Shown here: positions 34,851 through 48,014 of the stretch, piece by piece
How positions within the stretch are numbered: the stretch's first letter is position 1
Layout: every line of letters begins with the position of its first letter
Assembly (NCBI GenBank): GCA_029931535.1
Contig: JAQPZY010001523.1
Span: forward strand, 2,760,001-2,824,000
Length of the DNA stretch: 64,000 nt
Reading direction: 5' to 3'
From: Margaritifera margaritifera
Lineage: Eukaryota; Mollusca; Bivalvia; Unionida; Margaritiferidae
Program-made: the position numbers and the translations under genes
The notes under the pieces: generated by a model
The model's database searches: none
Seen by the model: only the letters and a program-made list of their open reading frames with translations
What the model was told of the DNA's origin: nothing

Positions 34851-37839
34851 ACACATCATCATCATTTATTGTGTACACATAAAGGTTTAAACTCTATTGA
34901 GCTTCAAACCAAAGATCTTTTGACCAGTTTTCCTATGCTTTACACATAGCCCATGCTGCCTTGCTTATTAGTACCTGCACGCTATACAATATTTATTTAC
35001 CTGTAAAATCCCCTCAAAGATGACGCTATACTACCTGTACCCCAGTCTGACAGGTCTAATGATTTTAAAATCTGTGAAATAACACCCTTCTGTCTGACTG
35101 GTCTAGTAATTGTTAGAGTGGTATATATTGCTGGTTCTGTAATATGGTTTTGTAAAGAGTCATTCAATTAACATTTATTGAAGACATAATGGGGCAAAAT
35201 TCATATTATGGTTGTTGTTAACAATGTTGATTCAATCATTTACTATTTGGTGTAGAAACTTGCAATATATATACAACCTCTATTATTATTTCATTGCATC
35301 TATTACATCATTCAAATTTACCTAAAATTCATTCTATGATATGAAATATTTGAATTTATGATATTGTTTAGTAAAGTTCATGATATTATAAAGTATGTTG
35401 AAATTATGATATAATACACTTTTTACTCCAAAACAAGTTTTTACATCTCCCCTGCACAAGTGCTAAAGCAAAGGAAACAAGCTAGAATTCTATCTAAAAT
35501 TGTTATATACAAGAGGTTTTGACTATTTTCAAAAGATTGGCACATTGTACATAGAAAATCTCTTGCAAACTTCATCTTAATTTGACACTTTTATGGAATA
35601 TTATGTTATTTATGCAGGTCCAACTTTTATCAATGTTGCAGCTTTTAGAAACGTTTTATATTAAACTCAGTTTTGGACCTCTGTTGTCCCTGGTATTATC
35701 CATGGAGATAATTTATGCAAGGCTCTTTAGATAGCCATCTAAATTTGGGGGTTCTTGCAGGTTCTTCTCTCTCTTCCAATTTAACACCACCTAATGTCAC
35801 CACCTGACACAGTTCACTTTGCCAATATGGTATAACTGAAGAAACCTTGGTTTAACATGCAAGGAAAATTTCCAAAGTCAAACTGGAGCCATAGTTGTCA
35901 AACTTTGACACAAAAAAGATAACAAGCAAATAGACCTTTTTTTTACATTGTCTGTGTGCATCCCCAGGGTACTTCAAATAAAAATAAATCCTTTGAGAAC
36001 TTGCTCAATGCCCTATGGATTAGATGATAGATTTATCCCAAACCTATCAACTAATCCGTAGACCATGGAGAAACTGTTAGTAATATGTAGACCATGAAGA
36101 AACTGTTAGTACAGAATAATCAAACTCTGCAATGTATTAAACTTTTATTTTAGTTTAATGCTTTTATTTCATGTAAAAAAAGTATGGATCCTTGATTTAT
36201 CAAAGATTAACAAGTTTTAATTTCACCATTGGTACAGTGTATCTTAAGCCAAGACCACTATTTATTATGTCACTGGAGAGTTGTCCAAGATCTTCTTATA
36301 TCAATAAGTACCCAAAAAAAAAAAAAAGACACAAAGATAAAATAAGATAACACCAGATGTGTTGCATTAAAAATAATGAAGAATTGTTTTATTGTCTCAA
36401 GTCCTCTAATTTTCAGAGCTTAGTGGCTTGTCAGCTATGTTGAAAGTTTATCGTGTGCACTGGAGTGTCAATGGCAAAGAAGATAATATTGCTTTGTTGC
36501 TCCATGTAATGAAAACCCTAACCACTCATTAAAAAGCAACATGTCATTCTTGTAATTTACACTATTAACTGTATTTCACTCCCTGGATTCACTACAGTTA
36601 AACTGTCCACATGCAAATCAAAGTGTCAATTTGTTAATGATGAAAGAGATTTCCATTTGATTGTATGATCTTACACTCTTGTTAATTTAATTTCTGCATA
36701 CTCTTGTTTATCCTCATTTTTCCATTCATATATTGTTTAATTCTCCTATTTGGCTCTTTTCTTGTACATTCATGTATTACTTCCTTCCTTCAGTCATTCT
36801 TATGCTTGCTCTCTCATTCTACTCCTAGGTCTGTTTCTTTATTTGTTTGTCCATTCCTTTTAAAAATTCATATTATTTTAAAGGATAAATCCTAAACTGA
36901 GTTAATTATTTAATTAACAGTCATATAAATTGAATTTTATATGACTTTGAAAAATCAAACATCAGAAACATTTTGATACACTGAGTGATAATCTTCATGG
37001 AAAAGAATGAATGAAGAATGTTTCGTGAAAAAAATATGCTCAGGGAATTTTAGAATTTCAAAGTGTCTTTTTTATGGTAATTTTACATAAATATTTTTCT
37101 CTCTCCACAATAAATGATACTTACCATGGCCAACAATGTTTTATTCATCACTGAGAAAATGACATTGAAGTCTGTCTTAAAACTTTATCTCTAAATGAGA
37201 ACTGCTTCTCATGACTAAATATAAATTTATTGCAAAGAATGATACATTTTTGAGGAGGTGGTAAAGAACTTTTGTGTCATAAAATGGCTTGAAAAAATTC
37301 ATTTATATTGATATTCAGTGATCTCTATTAAGATTAATATTCTGGTGCAATTTATGGTCATGGAATGTTTCTTACAAATGCTTGGCAGAGCAATTTGGTC
37401 AAACTTTCCTAGCAAGTGTTTTACATAAAATATTAGTGATATAACAAAACAGCATTCTGTGCAATTTTTTTATGAGGAGTCACTCATTCATCAGATGAAT
37501 GGTCAAGAATTTTCTTCAAACATTCATTATATCATTGAAATGCTATGAAAAATCACCTCTCCATTCATTACAACTATGTATGTGAAAGCATTAAAAAACT
37601 TGTTAAAAGTGATCAAAAAACATTTTGATTGCTGTTTAAACATTTTATTTCTCTTTAATTGAGTACATCTTGGCACTTATCTCTTACTTGCTTACAAGCT
37701 TATTGAATATTAAAAAAATAATTATTTCTGTGAAAACATTTTATTTCTTCATTTTATCATTTCACTCATACACTGAGTGGGTTCACTGGAACAATTCTCT
37801 TTCACAATCAAACCACACATTACCATCTGTACTTGTGTA
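34851..37839. other. AT-rich intergenic or intronic stretch
   Basis: About 3 kb with no recognisable gene, SINE, LINE or tandem array. Confidence 0.4.
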
Positions 37840-38040
37840 TAATCCAGGTTCAAATGCAAACAAAATAGACCCTGATCTGCCGTCGCATAATGTGCGGCAG
37901 ATGGTCTATGTTGTTTGTTTTACTGATTAATCCTTACAAACTGCATAGACCCAGATCTGCTGGTGCATTATGCGATGGCAGATCTGGGTCTATGCAGTTT
38001 GCAGTTGGTATTAGCTTATACACGAGTAAATATGGTATCT
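37840..38040. mobile_element. Double-hairpin MITE, copy 1
   Basis: Two adjacent palindromes. The first pairs AACAAAATAGACCCTGATCT with the AGATGGTCTATGTTGTTTG side. The second pairs AACTGCATAGACCCAGATCT with GCAGATCTGGGTCTATGCAG. Copies of the same layout lie at 54297, 61355 and 63423. Outer ends carry a TATAAG/CTTATA motif. Confidence 0.75.
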
Positions 38041-38199
38041 CATCAGAAGTGGAAAAAGTAGTGGCAATAGGGAGGTAAGAATTCCAGGATTTGATGTCCT
38101 CCACTTCCCATTGGAAGTAGAGTGTAGTTTTGTGTACAAAAGTTATAGGTCACAATGATGATTTAGTAAATAAATTAAGGTACATCTGTAAAGAAAAAC

Positions 38200-38690
38200 A
38201 TAACTGATGATGTAGAACACTGACAATTAAACCCAGTGTTAGGTCTGATCAGTATTAAGCTGCATGCAAAATCTGTATCCAACATTTAGCAACCATAACT
38301 CCACTAAAAAATGACACAGAAAGCTGAAGATCAAAGTCCACTGAAGTTATATCAATATACAGGTGCATGCAAAACTTTCTTGAATTATTTTGTGGAAACA
38401 AAAGTGATGGATCCAACAGACCAGAACTCCAGTAAATAAAAATGCAGACTGAAAAATAAACAATCAAACTAAGCCAAGGTGTCATGAACACAAATTTGCA
38501 TACCAGACTTGGTGGAAATCTAACAGGAATTTTGGGAGCTATTGTGTAGAAAGGAAACTGGGCAAGTCTGACAAGCTATAACTCCACTAAAAGATTATGT
38601 TACATGCTGAATCCGTACCTAAGCAACACTGACAATCAAACTCAGCTGAGGTCTCATTAATATCAAGCTGCATACTTAATATATTTAAAA
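38200..38690. repeat. Dispersed element D, fragment 1
   Basis: It carries CATAACTCCACTAAAAAATG, GAAGATCAAAGTCCACTGAA, AAGCTGCATGCAAAATCTGT and related phrases spaced about 120-150 bp, homologous to 39130-39390 and 41090-41945. Confidence 0.6.
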
Positions 38691-38717
38691 TTGAATAAGA
38701 TTCATTATGCACAAATG

Positions 38718-39123
38718 AAAGTGGGTGGGTGTAACAATCAGGGGTTGTAATTAAATGATGTAAAATGCTGATGGGTGGGTGTAACAATCAGGGGTTGTAA
38801 TTAAATGATGCAAAATGTTGATGGGTGGGTGTAACACCAATCAGGGGTTGTAATTAATGTAAAATGTTGATGGGTGGGTGTAACAATCAGGGGTTGTAAT
38901 TAAATGATGTAAAATGTTGATGGGTGGGTGTAACACCAATCAGGGGTTGTAATTAATGTAAAATGTTGATGGGTGGGTGTAACAATCAGGGGTTGTAATT
39001 AAATGATGTAAAATGTTGATGGGTGGGTGTAACACCAATCAGGGGTTGTAACTAAATGATGCAGAATGTTGATGGGTGGGTGTAACAATCAGGGGTTGTA
39101 ACTAAATGATGTAGAATGTTGAT
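38718..39123. repeat. ~50-bp minisatellite, about eight units
   Basis: Units of GTTGATGGGTGGGTGTAACA followed by ATCAGGGGTTGTAATTAAAT. Two unit variants (with or without CCA and AAATG) alternate. It interrupts dispersed element D. Confidence 0.95.
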
Positions 39124-39129
39124 AATTTA

Positions 39130-39395
39130 AGTCAGATGAGGTCTTATCAATATCTGCTGCACACCAAAATTGGTTGAAATCCAATTAAAACTGAGTTATT
39201 GTTTTTGAATGAAAGTGAATGGGTCCAACAACCAGGGACTATAACTCAGTTAAATAATACTGTAGAATGCTGATAATCAAACACAGCCCATGGTCTTTGA
39301 TAATCAAACACAGCCAAAGGTCCAATCAATATCAAGTTGTCTACAGAATCTGGTTGTAAATCCAATTATAAAGTAAAGGCAGTCTTTCCAGCAAA
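39130..39395. repeat. Dispersed element D, fragment 2
   Basis: The same phrases as 38200-38690 resume after the minisatellite (TCAATATCAAGTTGTC, AGAATGCTGATAATCAAACA), so the minisatellite grew inside this element. Confidence 0.6.
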
Positions 39396-39399
39396 CCTT

Positions 39400-40165
39400 T
39401 TGTGAAAAAATAGGGATGAAGTAAGGCTATTTGAAGAAAGAAAAAAAAGTAGTGAAAAAATAGGGATAAAGTAAGACTATTTGAAGAAAGAAAAAAAAGT
39501 AGTGAAAAAAAAGGGATAAACTAAGGCTATTTGAAGAAAGAAAGAAAAGTAGTGAAAAAATAGGGATAAAGTAAGGCTATTTGAAGAAAGAAAAAAAAGT
39601 TGTGAAAAAATAGGGATAAAGTAAGGCTATTTGAAGAAAGAAAAAAAAGTAGTGAAAAAATAGGGATAAAGTAAGGATATTTGAAGAAAGAAAAAAAAGT
39701 AGTGAAAAAATAGGGATAAAGTAAGGCTATTTGAAGAAAGAAAAAAAAGTTGTGAAAAAATAGGGATAAAGTAAGGCTATTTGAAGAAAGAAAAAAAAGT
39801 TGTGAAAAAATAGGGATAAAGTAAGGCTATTTGAAGAATGAAAAAGGTAGTGAAAAAATAGGGATAAAGTAAGGCTATTTGAAGAAAGAAAAAAAAGTTG
39901 TGAAAAAATAGGGATAAAGTAAGGCTATTTGAAGAACAAAAAAAAAGTTGTGAAAAAATAGGGATAAAGTAAGGCTATTTGAAGAATGAAAAAGGTAGTG
40001 AAAAAATAGGGATAAAGTAAGGCTATTTGAAGAAAGAAAAAAAAGTTGTGAAAAAATAATGATAAAGTAAGGCTATTTGAAGAAAGAAAAAAAAGTTGTG
40101 AAAAAATAGGGATAAAGTAAGGCTATTTGAAGAATGAAAAAGATAGTGAAAAAATAGGGAAAATA
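39400..40165. repeat. ~57-bp minisatellite, about 13 units
   Basis: Units of GTGAAAAAATAGGGATAAAG, TAAGGCTATTTGAAGAAAGA and A-rich AAAAAGT. Length variants in the A tract (AATGAAAAAGGTA versus AAAGAAAAAAAAGT) alternate regularly, suggesting higher-order repeats. Confidence 0.95.
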
Positions 40166-40404
40166 GGGAAATTTTATAAAGAATGAAATTTATGTCAATT
40201 ATTGAAAAAATAAAATCTTTACTTGATTTAACTTCATAAACTTTAACAAAAGCATGCTCTTATTCATATACTAGCTGTCTCTTTAGTCCAGGTTGTCCTT
40301 ATGTTCCTAAGGTTTATGTGCCTGTTTTGGTCATTACACCATGTAGTTTTGCCACATAACTTCAATTGAGCAGAGCAAAAACTACTCATTGTAAATAATT
40401 GGAA

Positions 40405-40795
40405 TACCAGATTACATTATTGTAATTATAAATGGGAAAAATATTTAATCAACTGCCACAAGTACAAGCAATGTAATTAAAATTGACAAAGTCAAAAAGA
40501 TTTATACTGAGTTTTGAACTGTGCCCTTACACATATTTGTAAAGTTGAGGGTTACCCACCCTTAACATTAGTGACCACTGTTGTCTAAATAGATGACCAC
40601 TATGGTGTGGAGACATTTGTGCATGTGCTCTCTCATGTACATTGTTAGGGGTTGTCTCAAAATATCTTTAAAGTGTTTTGAACTTTTTCATTTTTAGTGA
40701 TGTTTTAGAAACAACACAAAATTAAATAATTTGTTCTAGTGGCAGTTGATTAAATATTTGTACAAATTCATAATTAAAATAATGTAATCTAGATA
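40405..40795. mobile_element. Foldback MITE, copy 2
   Basis: Matches the element at 22985-23390 at both ends: CCAGATTACATTATTGTAAT on the left and AATAATGTAATCTAGATACT on the right. It also shares the internal GTGACCACT sequence. Confidence 0.6.
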
Positions 40796-41089
40796 CTCCT
40801 ATCAGTTTTAATTAATTACAATACATAGTTTCTGCTGTGTATATTTGAGGTCATATGGCCCAAATTCATCATAAAATTACCGCAACAGGCACATAAACCT
40901 TAACACCCAGCTCCATATCACGGAGACCAATAACCAAAATTAGCACATAAACCTTAAAAACCCAGTTCCACCTTACAGAGACCATACTTGAATTCACATG
41001 ACTACAGCTGTTCATGCAGTGTGTAATCGATTTTCAACATAAAATTGAATAATAGTCGGAGCAGTAAGGCCATTTGGAAAGTAGGTTCA

Positions 41090-41945
41090 AATTGTGAGTC
41101 TGACAAAAAAGTATTAAAGAGTAGAGTAGGTGTATCCATCAATCAGGGTCTATAACCCTGCTAAATGATGACATAGAATGCTTACTATTACATTCATCCA
41201 GGGTGTCATAAATATCAAGCTGCATACCAAATTTGGTTGAAATGAAATCAGAGTTAAGGGAGTTAAAGGAGTTACTGTGTGGAAACTAAAGTGGATGGGA
41301 TTGACAATCAAGTGGATGGGATTGACAATCAAGTGAATGGGATTGACAATCACAGGCTATAACTCTATTAAATGATGATGCAGAAAGCTGACAATCAAAC
41401 TTGGCCAAGGTCACATCAGTATAAGATGGATAATTTGGTTGAAATGTAAAAATAATAAAGGAATTGTCATGCAGAAGCAAAATTAGGTGGGTTTGACAAT
41501 GACGGGCTATAATTCTGCTAAAACTATGATGCAGAACACTGACAATCGATATCAGCCAAGGTCTCATCAATATCAAGACACATACAGAATTTGGGCCTGA
41601 CAATCAAACTTAGCCAAGGTCTCATGAAAAATCAAACTGCATACCAGATTTTGCTGAAATGTAATGATAATTAAGGGAGTTTATATGCAGAAATGAAAAT
41701 GGATGGGGGTCATACAATTGAGGAATATAATTCTGTTAAAATTTGACATAGAACACTGACAATTTGACATAGAACACTGACAATTAAACCCATCAAAGGT
41801 ATCACCAATATTAAGCTGCTGACCAAATTTGGTTGAAACCCAAAATATTTTTGGCAATTATCTTGCAGGAAAGAAAGTAGGATAGACAGATAGACAAAAT
41901 CACAGACAAGCCCAATTTAATATTCCCCATTTGCTACGAAAAGCA
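41090..41945. mobile_element. Dispersed element D, main copy, tandem units and terminal hairpin
   Basis: Units of about 150 bp with TATAACTCTATTAAATGATG, TGACAATCAAACTTGGCCAA, CATCAATATCAAG and CAAATTTGGTTGAAAT repeat about five times. It ends with GATAGACAGATAGAC and a short hairpin (CCCCATTTGC..GCAGGGG). A 21-bp subrepeat GTGGATGGGATTGACAATCA occurs three times near 41290-41350. Same architecture as elements A, B and C. Confidence 0.65.
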
Positions 41946-43189
41946 GGGGAAAAAAATCAAACTTGGTCCTCTAGATACTACAGACAATTTCTGAATTACT
42001 TCCCTTAGGTAATACCACTGTGACATGCAAGTCTTTCTCAGGCAGTAATGAAAAGTTTACATAGCGCTGCTTGTAATAGAAACAGGGAAGTCACACATGC
42101 TGCTTTCCTATCAGTTTTATTAAATCTAAACTTTTGATTAAGGAGGCTATTATTAATGGATATTATCGTATATGTTTATATTTTTACTGCAATTACTTCT
42201 CTCATTTCTTTGGCAAGATTACAAATAATTTTGTTATTGAACAGATGCCCTTACACAGTGTTATGGGTTACTTTGTTAAATAATTGAAAAGCATGTGGGG
42301 ATGGAGAGATCTTGGAGGTGTTCTGCCCATCTCCAATACAGAAAACAAATAGACAAGATTCCTTCCTAAAATATTATCAGTAAACTAAATTTTAATTTGA
42401 TGCAAGATCCTTATTATGCATGTTCTTAATCATTAATGGAAATGGTGAAATGCATGTGTACTCAAATGGCCACCTGGTCAAATACACATCAAACAGCACT
42501 AAATGTAATCTTAAAAAATAAAATCATTTATAACTATATTAATTGGGAGTCCAGATGCCAGTCACTTGCACTAGTGAAGATTCAACAGGACTAGTAAATT
42601 TCTCTATGTGCTAGTCCTTTTTGCTACAAAGAAATGTATGCCACTTTCTAGGTCTTTAGCTGACAACACAGTTACTATTGGATTGTCAAGTGAATATGGG
42701 TCCTTGTACAATTCAAGCTACTGATTTGTAACCAAAGCTAAGAAAAGAGTCAGATGGGGGGGGGGAGGGGGGGAGGAATTCTTGGTATTTCAGAAATCAT
42801 CTAATGTATGAAGTTCCTCAAAAATTACCATGTGAAAACAAATTTCAGGATTCAAGGAAAAACTGCTATTAGTCGTGACTGGTCACCAAAAAACAACCAC
42901 TCCAAATGCAGTTATGCAATGATTCACACCTAGCTCATGGCTGAATTGGTAAGTGCTAAATGCAATGGTTGATGGACAGATGAAAACTGCATCTGAGGGG
43001 TAAATTAAAGCAAACTTATGCAGGTCCCCCATAGCATGAATTCTGAAACTAATGATGAAAAAAGAAGAAGACAATGATAACAGACAGAGTAATATTTGGT
43101 GGCATATAGAGCCTGAGCTTTTTAATCAATAAACAACTTTCATTCAATATATTATGATAATAAACATTCATCTGAATATATATGAATTT
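41946..43189. other. No gene recognised
   Basis: Mixed sequence with a G-rich run near 42757-42774. Short frames only. Confidence 0.4.

Positions 43190-43213
<24 letters not shown>
43190..43213. repeat. (AT)n microsatellite
   Basis: Twenty-four bp of AT dinucleotides. Confidence 0.9.
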
Positions 43214-43220
<7 letters not shown>

Positions 43221-43389
43221 GATGTTTCATATTATTCATAAATTTAAAGAAACAGTTTACTAAATCATATGATAGATATAGGAAAGATATGTTTCTTCTC
43301 CAGATTTGAGATCATGAAACAAAGATTTCTGATTAGCCCTCAGTTCTTTATATCTCTTTAAAAATGTTCTGTGACAAAAAAATTCTGTA

Positions 43390-44605
43390 AGATTAGTACT
43401 ATGAATGGCACATTATATGCCTGCCCCATGTTTCAAGGTGCTTTATGTAGGCACTAGTAAGGCATGGTTGACTCTGGAGATTACTGACCAACAGGTCTCA
43501 ATGACCTTCAAGGTATGCAGTCCTGAACTAAAATCACTGTGCAGGAACCATTTTTTTCTTTTCTTATTAGACTTAATATGACCATGACCTCTGATCTTTA
43601 GACCTCAGAATCTGTAAGTTTCTTTATTACCCAAAATGCAAGCCATGTACAATATTTGGTCAACAAACATACTCTAGGACAATAGTTATTCTGCAAAACC
43701 CATTTGTCTTTGAGCCACAATGACCAGGATTTTTGACCTTTTGACCCCAAAATCAATAGGCCTCTTCCTTACCCCAGGTGCAAGCCCCCCTCCAAACGTT
43801 GATTGTGGTACATATTCTACAACTAAAGTTAAGTAAGTAAAAACCATTTCTCTTCTTTCAGTAGCAGTGACCTTGACCTTTTGACCCCAATATCAATAGG
43901 CTTCTTTCTTACCCAATGTGTAAGTCATCAATAAACTTTGGTGAAGGTACATGGTCAAAAGCTGAACCATTTGTGCAGAAACCATTGTTCCTCTTTCAGT
44001 CACAGTGACTTTGACCTTTTGACCCCCAAATCAATAGGTTTTTATTTCCTTACATCAGGTGCAAGCCATCCCAAAAAGTTGGTCTAGGTCTGTAATGCAG
44101 AACTATTGTTAGTGTTCAGAAACCATTTCACATCATTCTGTCAGTGAACTTGACCTTTGACCCCAAAATCAATAGGGTTCTTTCTTACCCCAAGGGCAAG
44201 CCATTCACAATGTTTGGTCCATGTATGTGATGTAGAACTAATATTACTATGCAGAAGCCATTTTTCCTTCTTCAGTCACAGTAGCCTTGACCTTTTGACC
44301 CCAAAATGTATGGACTGCTTCTTTACCTCATGTGCAAGCAATCCATAAAGTTTGGTCCAGGTATGTTATGTAGAACTAATGTTAAAATGCAGAAATCTTT
44401 TGTCTTTCCTCAGTCACAGTTACTTTGGCCTTTGAATGTTGTAGCCTGAAAATCTATATGTGTCTTCCTTATCCCAAGTGCAAGCTATCCACTTAGTTTA
44501 GTAACTGTGGATGGTGGAAAACTCTAGTTATTGTGCAGAAATGAAATTGGTAACAGACTGACAACATCATTATACAATACACTCCACCTTATGGCAGGTG
44601 TATAA
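43390..44605 (+). mobile_element. Dispersed element A, copy 2
   Basis: Collinear with 12350-13472, including the start, at least six ~135-bp units (GACCTTTTGACCCCAAAATC, CAAGCCATCC, TTTGGTCCAGGTATG) and the terminal hairpin CTCCACCTTATGGCAGGTGT followed by ATAAAAAC. Unit number differs between the copies. Confidence 0.72.
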
Positions 44606-45545
44606 AAACTAGTGAAACGATTGGTAGCTTTAGTCTTTAAAGTTTATGCTGGCAAAACAAAGTAGGATAGAGTACCAGTCTTCTTTATTCTTCTTTTTTT
44701 CTAAAAGCCTCATTAAGATCATGTTATATAATATCTATGATAATTTATACTTTCCTAATTCAAAATTACAATGATTGTAAGCATTTACATTTTTATATTT
44801 TTTTAAAAAAAGTAACTAATTTGAAATGATCAACATAAACTAATAACTGCCATTTTCAATAAAGATTTTAAATGTCATGCATATTTTCCTTTAATACATA
44901 TACAGACAAAATACAAACAAATATAAATTCCAAATATTATTTTGGTAAAAATTCCAACCTTCTTCTATAAAATGAATTAAAACTTATCCATCTGTATGTC
45001 TTTTGAAAAAATAACACCATCAGAGCCAAACCCATTTTGTTACCTAAACTCTGTCCAAATACATTTTTGCACATGCTTTTCAACATAATGATTTTTATTT
45101 GAAATATGAGAGAAAAGTGGTGTCACTGACAAAGTTTGTTCAAGGCGACTACTGCCAACTTCTCAAACACTTTACACCTTTATTAAATGTAAACTTGTAA
45201 CACTAACCACTTAAAATAAAATAGTCTGTAACCATGGCCAATACTAATTTTGTTTTTGAATAACACAAATTACTCATCATTTGCCTTCACACTCATCTAC
45301 ATGGCTATATTATTTGGGCGTTATTTATCCTTTGGGGATATCTAGGGAACTCCTACATTTTTAAGTGTGTTTTTAGCATAGTAACTTGATTTAGTCTGAT
45401 ATGTAACTTAATTCTTTTTCAGAGTAATTAAAAACTTAAATCAAATTTGAATACACTGTGATTATAAGAAAATCTATTTGTGCTTTATAATATTTCTTCA
45501 AATAATCTTTCTTCCTCTGACAGGGCTAATCGATATGAAAGTGTT
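44606..45545. other. AT-rich stretch, no gene recognised
   Basis: Nothing definable. A plus-strand acceptor-like TCTTTCTTCCTCTGACAG at about 45506-45523 runs into the tandem array and is not followed by a donor-bounded open frame. Confidence 0.4.
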
Positions 45546-45548
45546 AAC

Positions 45549-45723
45549 AAGTGCAAAACAGCATGTGATATTTAACTGGGTACAAGTACAAAACAGCATG
45601 TGATATTTAATTGGGTAAAAGTACAAAACAGCATGTGATATTTAACTGGGTACAAGTACAAAACAGCATGTGATATTTAATTGGGTACAAGTACAAAACA
45701 GCATGTGATATTTAAGTGGGTAA
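45549..45723. repeat. 35-bp tandem repeat, five units
   Basis: AGTACAAAACAGCATGTGAT followed by ATTTAACTGGGTAC repeats five times with almost no change, so the array is young. Confidence 0.95.
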
Positions 45724-45864
45724 AGCCTCAACTAATGCTATCATGGTTATGATGATATTCATATGTGCAATCTTGTCATGAGTAACACAATTCAATAGAA
45801 TAGTCACTTATCATTGCATTGATGCCACACCATATTGATGTTCAAAGGAGCCATAAAAGTGTAC

Positions 45865-47345
45865 CGTACTTATGCTGAGATCACCATATACTGGGGTACA
45901 TTATATCCTTATATTGGGGGTTCATTATACATAGTATACTATTACATAATGTAATGGAATTCGTGACCATACCTGTCTTATAAATGACAATGTTATAAAG
46001 AGGTACCTTATATTGGGGTACATTATACACAATATTACTATTACATAATGTAATGGGATCCATGACCATATCCACCTTATAAAAGGGCAGAGGTTGCCTT
46101 ATACTGGGGTACATTATACACAGTATTACTATTACATAATGTAATGGGATCCATGACCATATCCACCTTATAAAAGGGCAGTGTTATAAGTGAGGTTACC
46201 TTATACTGGGGTACATTATACACAGTATCACTGTTACATAATGTAATGGGATTGATGACCATACCTGTCGTATAAAGGACAGTGTTATAATGAGGTACCT
46301 TATATTAGGGTACTTTATACACAGTATTACTATACATAATGTAATGGAATCCATGACCATATCCACCTTATAAAAGGGCAGTGTTATAAGTGAGGTTGTT
46401 TTATACTGGGGTACATTATACACAGTATTACATAATGTAATGGGATTGATGACCATACCTGTCTTATAAATGGGACTGTGTTACATTGAAATACATTATA
46501 CTGGGGTACATTATGCACAGTATTACATAATGTAATAGAATCCATGACCATACCTGCCCTATAAATGGGACTGTATTATACTGAAGTGCATTATACTGGG
46601 GTACATTATGCACAGTATTACATAATGTAATAGGATTGATGCCCATACCTGTCTTATAAATGGGACTGTATTATACTGAAGTGCATTATACTGGGGTACA
46701 TTATGCACAGTATTACAAAATTTAATAGAATCCATTACCATACCCACCCTATAAATGGGACTGTATTATACTGAAGTGCATTATACTGGGGTACATTATG
46801 CACAGTATTACATAATGTAATAGAATCCATGACCATACCTGCCCTATAAATGGAACTGTATTATACTGAAGTGCATTATACTGGGGTACATTATGCACAG
46901 TATTACATAACGTAATAGAATCCGTGACCATACCTGCCATATAAATGGGACTGTATTATACTGAAGCGCATTATACTGGTGTAAATTATACCTGTTATTG
47001 CTATTACATAATATTCTAGGATCCATGACTGTACCTGTCTTATAAGTGTATCGTGCTATAAGTGAGGTCACATTATACTAGGGTACATTATATACATAGT
47101 ATTACTACTGAATAATGTCATGGGATCCATTATCACAATTCAGTAGAATGGTCACTTATCATTACAGTTGCTCCCTCGATAATACTGTTTAAGGGAACCA
47201 TAACAGTGTACTGTGATATAGGTGAGGGCATCTTATACTAAGGTACATTACAGATAGTATTACTACTGAATAATGTCATGAAATCCATAACCATACATGC
47301 CTTATAAAAGGGACTGTGTTATACTAAGGTACCTTATTGTGAAGG
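45865..47345. repeat. ~95-120-bp tandem array with palindromic core, about 13 units
   Basis: Units carry TTATACTGGGGTACATTATA, CACAGTATTACTA, the near-palindrome ATTACATAATGTAAT, GGGATCCATGACCATACCTG and TTATAAATGGGACTGT. The middle units (46450-46980) are shorter, about 94 bp, and very similar. The edge units are longer and diverged. Minus-strand frames (HNVPQYNALQYNTVPF) are by-products. Confidence 0.93.
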
Positions 47346-47759
47346 ACCACTGTATTTATTCCACAAACAGTTTGTTCTGTGCATGGTTATGGTTTTTCTG
47401 AACTATCATGATGGGACATTTTGAGAAGTTGGTGGTAGTCATCATGAAACAACTTTGTCGTGGAACTTTTTATTTAAATTATAAATAAAAGAGTTATTTC
47501 CCAAAAAAACATGTACAAAACTGTATTAGGACAGAGTTCAATGGTGAATCATAAATATTTAACTTTTACAACATATGAATGATAAAATTTCATGCAAAAT
47601 CATGAATGTTGTCACTAACTGACTTTCTAAATATCACAAAAATTAAAAAAAAAATTTTTTCCCATGCATCAGACACAATAAAATCTGTTGTAACAAATCC
47701 CAAATGAAAAAAGAATTTAATTAAAACAAAGGGGTTATGTTAGTTTTAATGGCACTTTT

Positions 47760-47925
47760 AAAAAATTATTGGCTATATCATGTCAACGAAATGGAAACAA
47801 AGTGCCTTTCCCATGGACACGCTGAGGCAGCTGACCCAGGCTGGCCTGGGCAGATATCAAACCCACGACCCTTGCATTATGAATCCAATGCTCTACCAAC
47901 TGAGCTACCGCAGCTTCCCAAAACA
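47760..47925 (-). mobile_element. tRNA-Met-derived SINE
   Basis: The minus strand reads GTAGCTCAGTTGGTAGAGCA (A box), an anticodon-loop-like TTCATAA (CAT, methionine) and GGGTCGTGGGTTTGATATC (B box). A non-tRNA body with GGGAAAGGCACTTTG follows. The acceptor stem is not complementary, so it is not a working tRNA gene. The head is clearly tRNA-like and the body makes it a SINE. Confidence 0.75.
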
Positions 47926-48014
47926 AGGGGGTAAAACTAGATCGATCTTCGTAAAAGACATATCCTGCCACTGCATCAAAAACAAGAGTACCAGAAATAT
48001 GACATGATATGCCA

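Noticed and set aside
34684..34949. Tyr/Ile-rich proteins over AT microsatellites (also 11236-11460, 23673-23858, 61177-61563)
   Set aside because: These frames are direct translations of AT dinucleotide runs.
45881..47071. Series of 60-86-codon minus frames as paralogous small genes
   Set aside because: They are shifted readings of one tandem unit.
47783..47934. Functional methionine tRNA gene
   Set aside because: A and B boxes and a CAT anticodon loop are visible on minus, but the acceptor stem does not pair and a SINE body follows.
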